Positions 57,591-64,000 of a stretch of 64,000 bases of DNA are shown here, piece after piece. Every line of letters begins with the position of its first letter. The first letter of the stretch is position 1. Made by a program: the position numbers and the translations under genes. The notes beneath the pieces were generated by a model. The model did no database searches, had not been told where the DNA came from, and saw nothing but the letters and a program-made list of their open reading frames with translations. Source of the DNA: Streptomyces humicola (GTDB lineage: Bacteria > Actinomycetota > Actinomycetes > Streptomycetales > Streptomycetaceae); the NCBI RefSeq assembly GCF_024436035.1, contig NZ_JANFNG010000018.1, positions 62,001 to 126,000 on the forward strand, given 5' to 3'.

Positions 57591-59132
57591 ATGCGGGTGC
57601 CGATGACTATCGCGGACTTCCTCGACCGAGCGGAGCTGGGGTTCTCTTCCAGTCCCGGTGTGGTCGACGAGCCGTTTCAGCCGGCAGAGCCGGTGCCGGA
57701 TTCGGCCTATGGGCGGCTGGGGGAGCGGGTGCGGGCCTGGCAAGCGGGATTCGACGCGCTCGGCGTCGGTGAGGGCGAGCGGGTGGCGGTGGTCAGCCAC
57801 AACTCCACCCGGCTGCTCGAGCTGCTGTTCGCGGTGCCGATGAGCGGCCGGATCTGCGTTCCGGTCAACTTCCGCCTCAAGCCGGAAGAGGTCGACTACG
57901 TGGTGCAGCAGAGCGGCTCTGCGGTCCTGCTCGTCGATCCGGAGCTGGAAGACACTCTGTCCGGCGTCAAGACGGGTCACCGTTTCGTTCTGGGTGAGCA
58001 GACGGAGGCGGAGCTGATGCGGTTCGGTGTAGAGCCGCGCCCGTGGTCGAACCCGGATGAGGACGCCACCGCGACGATCAACTACACGTCGGGGACCACA
58101 GCCAGGCCCAAGGGCGTGCAGCTGACCCATCGCAACATCTGGGTAAACGGCCTGACGTTCGGGCTGCACACCCGGGCCTGGGAGCGCGACGTCTACATGC
58201 ACACGCTGCCGATGTTCCATTGCAATGGCTGGGGCATGCCGTACGTGATGGCCGGGCTCGGTGTGAAGCAGGTGGTGTTGCGCAAGGTCGACGGCACGGA
58301 GATCCTGCGTCGCGTAGAGGAACACGGCGTCACGCTCATGTGCGGCGCACCTGCTGTCTGGAACGCGGTCCTGGATGCGGCGGCCCGCTGGGAGGGTGAG
58401 ATCCCGGGCCGTGATCGGGTGCGGATCGTGTGCGCCGGGGCCCCGCCGCCGAGCAAGATGATCCAGCGGGTGGGCGAGGAGCTGGGTTGGGAGTTCACCC
58501 AGATCTACGGCCTGACCGAGACGTCCCCGGTGCTCACCTTCAACCGCTCCCGTCTGGCCGATGCGGATCTGCCCGCCGAGGAGCGGGCCCGGAAGCTGTC
58601 CCGCGCGGGGTTGCCCGCGCTGGGGGTCAGGCTGAAGATCTCGGACTCGGGCGAGGTTTTGGCCCGCTCGAATGTCGTGCTGGAGGGCTACTGGGACAGG
58701 CCGGAGGAGACTGCGAAGGTGCTGGAGGACGGCTGGTTCCACACCGGTGACGGCGGCACCGTCGACGAGTCGGACGGCCATCTGACGATCTCCGACCGGA
58801 AGAAGGATGTGATCATTACGGGTGGGGAAAACGTGTCGTCGATCGAGGTGGAGGACGCGATCTTCAGTCACCCGGAGGTCGCCGAGGTCGCCGTGATCGG
58901 TGTGCCGGACGAGAAGTGGGGCGAGACGATCAAGGCCTTGGTCGTCCTGGTCGAGGGAGCGACGGTGCGGGAGGCCGACATCATCGCCCACTGCAAGCAG
59001 CGGATGGCCGGATACAAGGCGCCGACGAGCGTGGAGTTCCGCGACTCCATCCCGCGCACGGCCACCGGAAAGGTCCAGAAGTTCAAGCTCCGTGAGCCGT
59101 ATTGGGCGCACCAGGAGCGGGGAGTCCACTGA
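57591..59132 (+). CDS. fatty-acid-type acyl-CoA ligase (ANL superfamily)
   Basis: A 513-residue AMP-forming ligase that activates a carboxylic acid as acyl-AMP and then acyl-CoA. Core motifs are the P-loop INYTSGTTARPKGVQLTHRN near residue 165, FTQIYGLTETSPVLTF near 303, the hinge WFHTGDGGTVDESDGHLTIS-DRKKD near 383-405 and the catalytic Lys in RTATGKVQKFKLRE near 490. GGGGAGAG precedes the ATG at 57591. Wobble positions are somewhat less GC-rich than in neighbours. It lies between two remnants of another acyl-CoA synthetase gene, so it was probably brought in by recombination. Substrate unknown. Confidence 0.93.
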   Translation: MRVPMTIADFLDRAELGFSSSPGVVDEPFQPAEPVPDSAYGRLGERVRAWQAGFDALGVGEGERVAVVSHNSTRLLELLFAVPMSGRICVPVNFRLKPEEVDYVVQQSGSAVLLVDPELEDTLSGVKTGHRFVLGEQTEAELMRFGVEPRPWSNPDEDATATINYTSGTTARPKGVQLTHRNIWVNGLTFGLHTRAWERDVYMHTLPMFHCNGWGMPYVMAGLGVKQVVLRKVDGTEILRRVEEHGVTLMCGAPAVWNAVLDAAARWEGEIPGRDRVRIVCAGAPPPSKMIQRVGEELGWEFTQIYGLTETSPVLTFNRSRLADADLPAEERARKLSRAGLPALGVRLKISDSGEVLARSNVVLEGYWDRPEETAKVLEDGWFHTGDGGTVDESDGHLTISDRKKDVIITGGENVSSIEVEDAIFSHPEVAEVAVIGVPDEKWGETIKALVVLVEGATVREADIIAHCKQRMAGYKAPTSVEFRDSIPRTATGKVQKFKLREPYWAHQERGVH

Positions 59133-59202
59133 GCGTCAGCCCCAATTGAGCCGGCGGCATCAAAAGCATCTTGCTACGACTGTTCCCGATGGAAGCCGAG
59201 AT

Positions 59203-59229
59203 CCGCGTCGGCCGTAGCCGCCGACGCGG
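59203..59229 (+). terminator. hairpin after the acyl-CoA ligase gene
   Basis: CCGCGTCGGC (59203-59212) pairs perfectly with GCCGACGCGG (59220-59229) around a 7-nt loop, 70 bp after the stop codon. It lies before the right-hand synthetase remnant, so it is probably part of the inserted segment. Confidence 0.7.
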
Positions 59230-59261
59230 CTTCGTGTCACGGTGCGCATAAAAATGCTCCT

Positions 59262-59442
59262 GTCCACCGCAGGCGATCTTCGCGCACTCGCGTGACGTCC
59301 TTGCCTGTTACAAACGGGTTCGCGTACTGGAGTTCGCCGAGCTGTCCAAGGCCGTCTCCGGCAAGATCCGCCGCATCGATCTGCGGCAGCGTGCGGAGCA
59401 CCCGTCTCGCCCGTGGAGTTTCGTGAGGAGGACTTCCGTTAG
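59262..59442 (+). pseudogene. right remnant of the interrupted acyl-CoA synthetase gene
   Basis: The frame reads IFAHSRDVLACYKRVRVLEF, then AELSKAVSGKIRRIDLRQR, the unmistakable C-terminus of an acyl-CoA synthetase with the catalytic SGK(I) Lys. After a small frameshift near 59413 it ends VEFREEDFR and a stop at 59442. Together with the left remnant it delimits a lost gene in which roughly 60 codons were replaced by about 1.78 kb carrying the intact ligase. Confidence 0.8.
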
Positions 59443-59492
59443 GCTTCCCTCCTTGCAGGTGAAGTCGCGGGGGCCGACGGATGGGAGCAAGG

Positions 59493-61100
59493 GTGTCCAG
59501 CGCGAGCGAGGGCCACGCCGGCGCCGCGACCGTGGTCGTGATCGCGTACAACGACGCGGCGAACGTCGCGGACGCGGTCGCCTCGGCGCTCGCGCAGGGC
59601 GACGCGGTCGCCGAGGTCGTCGTCGTGGACGACGCCTCGACCGACGACACGCCCCAGGTGATCGAACGGCTCGCCGCCGCCGAGCCGCGCGTCCGTGTCG
59701 TACGCCGCACCGCCAACAGCGGCGGCTGCGGCACCCCGCGCAACGACGGGATCGACGCGGCCCGCTCCCCGTGGGTGGTCTTCCTCGACAGCGACGACAT
59801 CCTGCCGCCCGGCGCCGTCGACGCACTGCTCGCCGCCGCGGTGCGGCACGACGCCGACGTGGCGGCCGGGCTGTGCGTGCGCCGGGAGCTGCCGAGCGGA
59901 CGCGAACTGCCATGGCAGCCCTCGCTGTTCGCCGCCGAGTCGGTGCACGAGGGCGTCGCCGCCCGCCCGCGCACGCTGTGGGACACCCTGTCCGTCAACA
60001 AGATCTATCGGCGCGACTTCCTGCGGGAGCGGCACATCCGCTTCCCCGACGGTGCCGCGCACTACGAGGACTTCGTCTTCACCGGGCGCGTCTATGCCGC
60101 CCGCCCGCGACTCGCCGTCATCCCCGACACCGTCTACATCTGGCATGTGCGCTATGGCACCGGCCGCGCCTCCATCTCCCTGCGCCGCGACCGGATCACC
60201 AACTGGCAGGACCGCGTCGCGGCCCACCAGCAGGTGCTCGACATCATGCGGGACAGTGGCGCGCAGGAACTGCTGACCGCCGCGCAGACCAAGTTCCTCG
60301 AGCACGACCTCGCCGTCTACCTGCGTGAACTGCCGCAGCGCACACCGGAGTACCAGGACCAGTGGTGGCGGATCTCGCGCGAGCACGTGCGCGCCTTCGG
60401 CGCCGAGGCGGTGCGCCGGGCGACGCCGGCCGCCCGGTGGCGGACCGCCGTACTGCTCGGCCGTGAGCGCGCCACCGCCCGGCTCGGGCGCCTTGCCGAA
60501 CTCGCCGCCGACCCGCCCCGCCTCGCACCCCCGTATGCGGGCGACGCCGGACATCCGCTGTGGGACGAGCCGGGCAGTGCCGGCGATGCGATCGAACTCG
60601 ACGGTCTCGCCGGCGCCCCGCTCGACGAGCTTCCGCTCTACGTCGCCGCGACGGTGCGCACCGGGCGCCGCCTCGTCGTCGAGCTGCGCCTCGCCGACCT
60701 GTACGGCAGGACGGCGCAGGCCCGCCCGGTGCGCGCGGTCGTCGAGCTGCGCCACCGGGTGACCGGCAAGGCGCACCAGTACGAGGCCGGCTGGAGCGCC
60801 ACGGGCGACGGGTGGCGGACCCGGGTGACCGTCGACGCCTCGGCGCTCTGCGAACGCGACGCGATCACCACCTGGGACGTGTGGGCGACCCTGGTCTTCC
60901 GGGAGGGCGGTCCGGTCACCACGACGGTGCGGGCGACCGCCGGCCTCGGGCGCCGGGTGCAGGTGGGCCGCCGCGGTCAGGTGCTGCTGCTCCAGCCGTA
61001 CGCCACCAGCAGCGGCTGGCTGGCGATCCGCGTCGCCGACGGACTCGCCGGCGCCCGCCGCGTCCTCGCCGGTCGGCTGCGCCGCCGCGTGCGGCGCTGA
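59493..61100 (+). CDS. family 2 glycosyltransferase, teichoic-acid type
   Basis: A 535-residue protein. Residues 10-230 form a GT-A family 2 catalytic domain: TVVVIAYNDAANVADAVASA, VVVDDASTDDTPQVIERLAA, RTANSGGCGTPRNDGIDAAR and the metal-binding VFLDSDDILPPGA, with HYEDFVFTGRVY further on. The C-terminal 200 residues are rich in beta strands (LPLYVAATVRTGRRLVVELR), like the accessory domain of TarS-type wall-teichoic-acid glycosyltransferases. GGGAG lies 5 nt before the GTG at 59493; the ATG at 59481 is the alternative. A CDP-glycerol polymerase gene nearby supports a teichoic acid role. Confidence 0.85.
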   Translation: MSSASEGHAGAATVVVIAYNDAANVADAVASALAQGDAVAEVVVVDDASTDDTPQVIERLAAAEPRVRVVRRTANSGGCGTPRNDGIDAARSPWVVFLDSDDILPPGAVDALLAAAVRHDADVAAGLCVRRELPSGRELPWQPSLFAAESVHEGVAARPRTLWDTLSVNKIYRRDFLRERHIRFPDGAAHYEDFVFTGRVYAARPRLAVIPDTVYIWHVRYGTGRASISLRRDRITNWQDRVAAHQQVLDIMRDSGAQELLTAAQTKFLEHDLAVYLRELPQRTPEYQDQWWRISREHVRAFGAEAVRRATPAARWRTAVLLGRERATARLGRLAELAADPPRLAPPYAGDAGHPLWDEPGSAGDAIELDGLAGAPLDELPLYVAATVRTGRRLVVELRLADLYGRTAQARPVRAVVELRHRVTGKAHQYEAGWSATGDGWRTRVTVDASALCERDAITTWDVWATLVFREGGPVTTTVRATAGLGRRVQVGRRGQVLLLQPYATSSGWLAIRVADGLAGARRVLAGRLRRRVRR

Positions 61101-61149
61101 CACCACGACCGTCACCGTGGGGCGGGGCCGGGTCCGCTCCCGGCGCGCG

Positions 61150-61315
61150 CGATCCCGTCCGGCACCGCGCAGGACATCCAGGACACCATGGCGTTCAGCG
61201 CCCTGCACGGCATTCGTCCCATGATCGAGACCGCGCCGTTGGACGGGGTCGCCAGGCCTACGGGCAGATGCTCTCCGGAGCGGCCCGCTTCTGGATGGTG
61301 CTCACCGCGCGCTGA
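61150..61315 (+). pseudogene. C-terminal remnant of a zinc alcohol dehydrogenase
   Basis: The frame GTAQDIQDTMAFSALHGIRP, then MIETAPLDGVA, followed after a one-base shift by AYGQMLSGAARFWMVLTAR and a stop at 61313-61315, matches the last 50 residues of medium-chain alcohol dehydrogenases. The catalytic and cofactor domains are gone. Its end overlaps the 3' end of the convergent Xre-cupin gene. Confidence 0.75.
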
Positions 61316-61916
61316 CGGCACGCTTCGAGGCCGTGGGGCGTGCCCGTACGTGCATGCGCTCGCCCTGCGAGCCGAAGAGGGAGAGGAACTCGACCGGCCG
61401 CTTGCCCGCATTGCCGAAGCCGTGGGGGGTGCGGGTGTCGAACTCGGCGGCCTCCCCGGCGGTGAGGATCAGGTCGTTCTCCTCGAGGGCCAGCCACAGC
61501 CGGCCGGACAGCACGTAGAGCCACTCGTACCCCTCGTGCACGCTCTGATCCGGGCGCACCGGGTCGCCCGTGGTGTCGGCGGGGATGATGAGTTTGAACA
61601 CATACAGGCCGCCCAGATACCGGGTCAGCGGCACGAATGTCTGGCCATTGCGGGTGAACGGCCGCGGGTGGATGCGCGGGTCGCCGGTCGCGGGCGCGCC
61701 GACCAGCTCGTCCAGGGGCACATCGTGCGCCCTGGCCAGCGGCAGCAGCAGCTCCAAGGTGGGCTTGCGCCGCCCGGACTCCAGCCGCGACAAGGTGCTC
61801 TGGGAGATGCCCGTTGCCTCGCTGAGCTGCGCCAACGTGGTGCCGCGCGAGCGCCGCAGCGCCCTGAGTCGCGGGCCCACCCCGGTCAGCACGGACGCCA
61901 GGTCGCTGTCGTTCAT
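61302..61916 (-). CDS. Xre-family regulator with C-terminal cupin domain
   Basis: A 204-residue one-component regulator. The helix-turn-helix RLRALRRSRGTTLAQLSEAT, GISQSTLSRLESGRRKPTLE spans residues 16-55. A cupin beta-barrel follows (VHEGYEWLYVLSGRLWLALE, EAAEFDTRTPHGFGNAGKRP) that probably binds a small ligand or metal. The ATG at 61916 follows AAGGTGGAGGC. It is divergent from a methyltransferase gene across about 94 bp, its most likely target along with itself. Confidence 0.92.
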   Translation of the reverse strand: MNDSDLASVLTGVGPRLRALRRSRGTTLAQLSEATGISQSTLSRLESGRRKPTLELLLPLARAHDVPLDELVGAPATGDPRIHPRPFTRNGQTFVPLTRYLGGLYVFKLIIPADTTGDPVRPDQSVHEGYEWLYVLSGRLWLALEENDLILTAGEAAEFDTRTPHGFGNAGKRPVEFLSLFGSQGERMHVRARPTASKRAVSAR

Positions 61917-62010
61917 GCCTCCACCTTGCTGCTTCGGCAACTTTCTTTGTCAAGGTGACGAAGCGCGGTGCACGCTGCCACCACGACCGCACGACTGAGG
62001 GAGACCGACG

Positions 62011-62670
62011 ATGACCGACGCCACGAGCGCGCAGAGCGCCGAGCAGTTCTGGGAGGAGCGCTACCAGGGCCAGGACCGCGCCTGGAGCGGCAAGCCCAAC
62101 GAGCCGCTGGTGCGGGAGACCGCCTCGCTGAGCCCGGGGACCGCCCTGGATCTGGGCTGCGGCGAGGGCGCGGACGCGATCTGGCTGGCGGAGCAGGGCT
62201 GGCGGGTGACCGCCGTCGACTTGTCCGCCACCGCGCTGCGACGCGCCGCGGCCGCGGCTGCCGACGCCGGTGTCGCCGAGCGCATCGACTGGCAGCGGCA
62301 CGACCTGTCCGCAACGTTCCCGCAGGGCCGCTTCGACCTGGTGTCGGCCCAGTTCCTGCACTCCCCGGTCGCCGCCGAGGGCGAGCGGCCGGGCATTTTG
62401 CGCCGCGCGGCCGATGCGGTGGCCGAGGGCGGGGTGCTGCTGATCGTCGGCCACGCCGGCTGGCCGTCGTGGCAGTGCGGGCAGCCGCCCTTCCACTACA
62501 CCTTCCCGACCACGGGTGACGTCCTCGACCAGCTCGCCCTCCCGGACGGTGAGTGGGAGGTGGAGACCGAGGACGAGATCGTCCGCGATGCGCCGGATCC
62601 CGAAGGCCGGCCCGGCACCCGGACAGACAACATCCTCAAGGTCCGCCGCACAGCCGGCCGTACCCGCTAG
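62011..62670 (+). CDS. class I SAM-dependent methyltransferase
   Basis: A 219-residue methyltransferase. Motif I TALDLGCGEGADAIWLAEQG is near residues 44-63, followed by VTAVDLSATAL (motif II Asp) and FDLVSAQFLH (motif IV). The N-terminal FWEERYQGQDRAWSGKPNEP is shared with thiopurine/tellurite-resistance-like methyltransferases, so a small xenobiotic or chalcogen substrate is possible. GAGGGAG precedes the ATG at 62011. It is divergent from the Xre-cupin regulator and overlaps by 4 bp the 3' end of the convergent glycerophosphotransferase gene. Confidence 0.9.
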   Translation: MTDATSAQSAEQFWEERYQGQDRAWSGKPNEPLVRETASLSPGTALDLGCGEGADAIWLAEQGWRVTAVDLSATALRRAAAAAADAGVAERIDWQRHDLSATFPQGRFDLVSAQFLHSPVAAEGERPGILRRAADAVAEGGVLLIVGHAGWPSWQCGQPPFHYTFPTTGDVLDQLALPDGEWEVETEDEIVRDAPDPEGRPGTRTDNILKVRRTAGRTR

Positions 62671-64000
62671 GCCGGGCCCGGCTTCTCGCCCAGGAAGATC
62701 CGCCGTACGACGCGCTCTGCCGCGTGGCCGTCGTCGTACGGGCAGAAGCGCGCGCGGAACTCCTCGCGCTGCTTGGCCGCGGCCGCACCGGCGTACTCTC
62801 CGCCGCGCAGCACCTCGGCGAGCCGCTCGGGCGTCGTGGCGACCGAACCGGGCGGCTGCTGCAGCAGATCGAAGTAGACCCCGCGGGTCCTGCGGTAGAC
62901 CTCCCAGTCCGGCGCGTAGATCACGATCGGCCGGTCCAGCGCCGCGTAGTCGAACATCACCGACGAGTAGTCGGTGACCAGCACATCGGCGGCGAGGCAC
63001 AGCTCCTCGATCGACGGGTGGGCGGAGACGTCCTTCACGTCGCGCAGCTGCACGTCGCCCCGCGCGTCGAAGTAGTGCGCGCGCACCAGCAGCACATGGT
63101 CGGGGCCCAGCTCCGCGGCGAGCCGCTCCGGGTCGAGCGGCAGCTCGGCCTCGTCCCGGTAGTCGCGGTGCGTCGGCGCGTACAGCACAGCGGTCTGCCC
63201 GGGGGCGATGCCGAGCCCCTCGCGCACCCGGCGCACCTCGTCGGCGGTCGCATTCACCAGCCGGTCGGCGCGCGGGTAGCCCGTCGGCAGCACCTCGTAG
63301 CGGCCGGGATAGACGCGCGTGAACACCTCGGTGGTGTGCGGGTTCGGCGAGACGAGGAAGTCCCAGCGCCCGCACTGCTCCACCAGCCGCTCGAAGTTCA
63401 ACCCGCCCGCGGCCACCGGATAGTCGCGCAGGTCGGTGCCCATCTTCTTCAGCGGCGTGCCGTGCTGCGTCTGCACCAGTACCGAGCCGGGCCGCTTGGA
63501 CAGCTCGTACGGGAAGTTCACGTTGTTGACGAGGTACTTCGCACGGGCCATCGTGCGCAGATGGCGGGCCGAGCCGGCCACCACGTGATCGACACCGGGC
63601 GGCATCGACCCGGCGCGGTCCTTGCCGACCACCCACACCCCGCGTACGCCGGGCGCCAGTTCGCGCGCCTTCTCGTAGATGGCCGCGGGATTGCAGGCGT
63701 ATCCCCGGTACCAGTAAGCCGCGTACACGGCGAGGTTCTCGTCGACCGGCAACAGCAGGCAGGCGCGGTAGTAGGCGCGCCGCGCCGCGGTCGCCGCGAG
63801 ACGCGTGGCCGAGCGCGGGGCGCGGCGGGCCCGGCGCACAGCGGGACGCAGCGCGAGCCGCAGCCGGTTGACCGGTTCGAGCGCCGCGTACGCGGGGAAG
63901 GCGTCCCGCTCCACGAGCCGGTACTGCAGTCCGCGCAGCCCCGACGGACAGGAGTAGCCCTGCGGCCGGAATCGCCGGAAGTGCTCCGAGGCGCGGCGGA
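62667..64000 (-). CDS. CDP-glycerol glycerophosphotransferase family protein (5' end cut by window)
   Basis: At least 444 residues of a TagF-like polymerase that transfers glycerol-phosphate from CDP-glycerol to build teichoic acid at the inner membrane face. Motifs are VWVVGKDRAGSMPPGVDHVV, VQTQHGTPLKKMGTDLRDYP near the first catalytic His, SPNPHTTEVFTRVYPG, VLYAPTHRDYRDEA and VLVTDYSSVMFDYAALDRPI. The frame remains open past 63914 to the window edge and reads HFRRFRPQGYSCPSGLRGLQ. The protein is therefore longer, probably with an N-terminal glycosyltransferase domain as in bifunctional Streptomyces homologues. Confidence 0.92.
   Translation of the reverse strand, partial: RRASEHFRRFRPQGYSCPSGLRGLQYRLVERDAFPAYAALEPVNRLRLALRPAVRRARRAPRSATRLAATAARRAYYRACLLLPVDENLAVYAAYWYRGYACNPAAIYEKARELAPGVRGVWVVGKDRAGSMPPGVDHVVAGSARHLRTMARAKYLVNNVNFPYELSKRPGSVLVQTQHGTPLKKMGTDLRDYPVAAGGLNFERLVEQCGRWDFLVSPNPHTTEVFTRVYPGRYEVLPTGYPRADRLVNATADEVRRVREGLGIAPGQTAVLYAPTHRDYRDEAELPLDPERLAAELGPDHVLLVRAHYFDARGDVQLRDVKDVSAHPSIEELCLAADVLVTDYSSVMFDYAALDRPIVIYAPDWEVYRRTRGVYFDLLQQPPGSVATTPERLAEVLRGGEYAGAAAAKQREEFRARFCPYDDGHAAERVVRRIFLGEKPGPA

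Noticed and set aside
1-64000. CRISPR arrays, tRNA or rRNA genes, prophage or intact insertion sequences
   Set aside because: I found no regularly spaced repeats, no cloverleaf or rRNA-like stretch, and no transposase, integrase or phage structural gene.

Overview
The window is high-GC chromosomal DNA from an actinomycete, almost certainly Streptomyces or a close relative. Signs of this are the strong GC bias at third codon positions, frequent GTG starts, dense ATGA/GTGA gene junctions and Streptomyces-type families: a SAV2148-like HEPN protein, a class F sortase, a DUF2637 protein and GAF, PucR and GntR regulators. It looks like conserved core chromosome interrupted by short patches of gene decay. 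I saw no rRNA, tRNA, CRISPR array, prophage or intact insertion sequence.

Left part (1-13.4 kb): the N-terminal part of murC, a small Usp-like protein, a RibD-type reductase and a ZapE/AFG1 ATPase. Next is a minus-strand glycogen-to-trehalose set (glgX, treY, treZ). A HEPN/DUF5919 protein, a DEDD exonuclease and a small-molecule kinase follow. Sulfur block (13.4-23.2 kb): one minus-strand run encodes sulfate assimilation and sulfonate uptake in the order leader peptide, sulfite reductase, a 59-residue zinc-ribbon protein, cysH, cysC, a 74-codon repeat-derived ORF, cysD, cysN, ssuA, ssuB, ssuC and a sirohydrochlorin chelatase. Most of the first junctions are 4-nt stop/start overlaps.

Middle (23.2-41.7 kb): a GNAT enzyme, a class F sortase next to a secreted protein with a membrane tail, a GAF regulator beside an AidB-like dehydrogenase, and a BrkB membrane protein. 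Then come rsgA (frameshifted in this sequence), a 41-residue membrane protein, an alkylation-repair operon (Ada/AlkA plus Ogt), a polysaccharide deacetylase and a PhyH oxygenase. A decayed MFS/methyltransferase junction follows, and then a DUF456, PP2C, anti-sigma-type kinase, DUF2637 and GntR group.

Purine catabolism (41.8-50.5 kb): PucR is divergent from a three-subunit xanthine dehydrogenase operon, followed by a purine permease and the XdhC cofactor-insertion protein. Right part (50.5-64 kb): a flavin monooxygenase/TetR pair with a perfect palindromic operator, decayed DinB and GntR genes, and a TetR divergent from a beta-glucosidase/sugar-transporter operon. An acyl-CoA ligase follows, sitting between two remnants of a different acyl-CoA synthetase. 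A teichoic-acid-type glycosyltransferase, an alcohol dehydrogenase remnant, a Xre-cupin regulator, a methyltransferase and a CDP-glycerol glycerophosphotransferase cut by the window edge complete the window.
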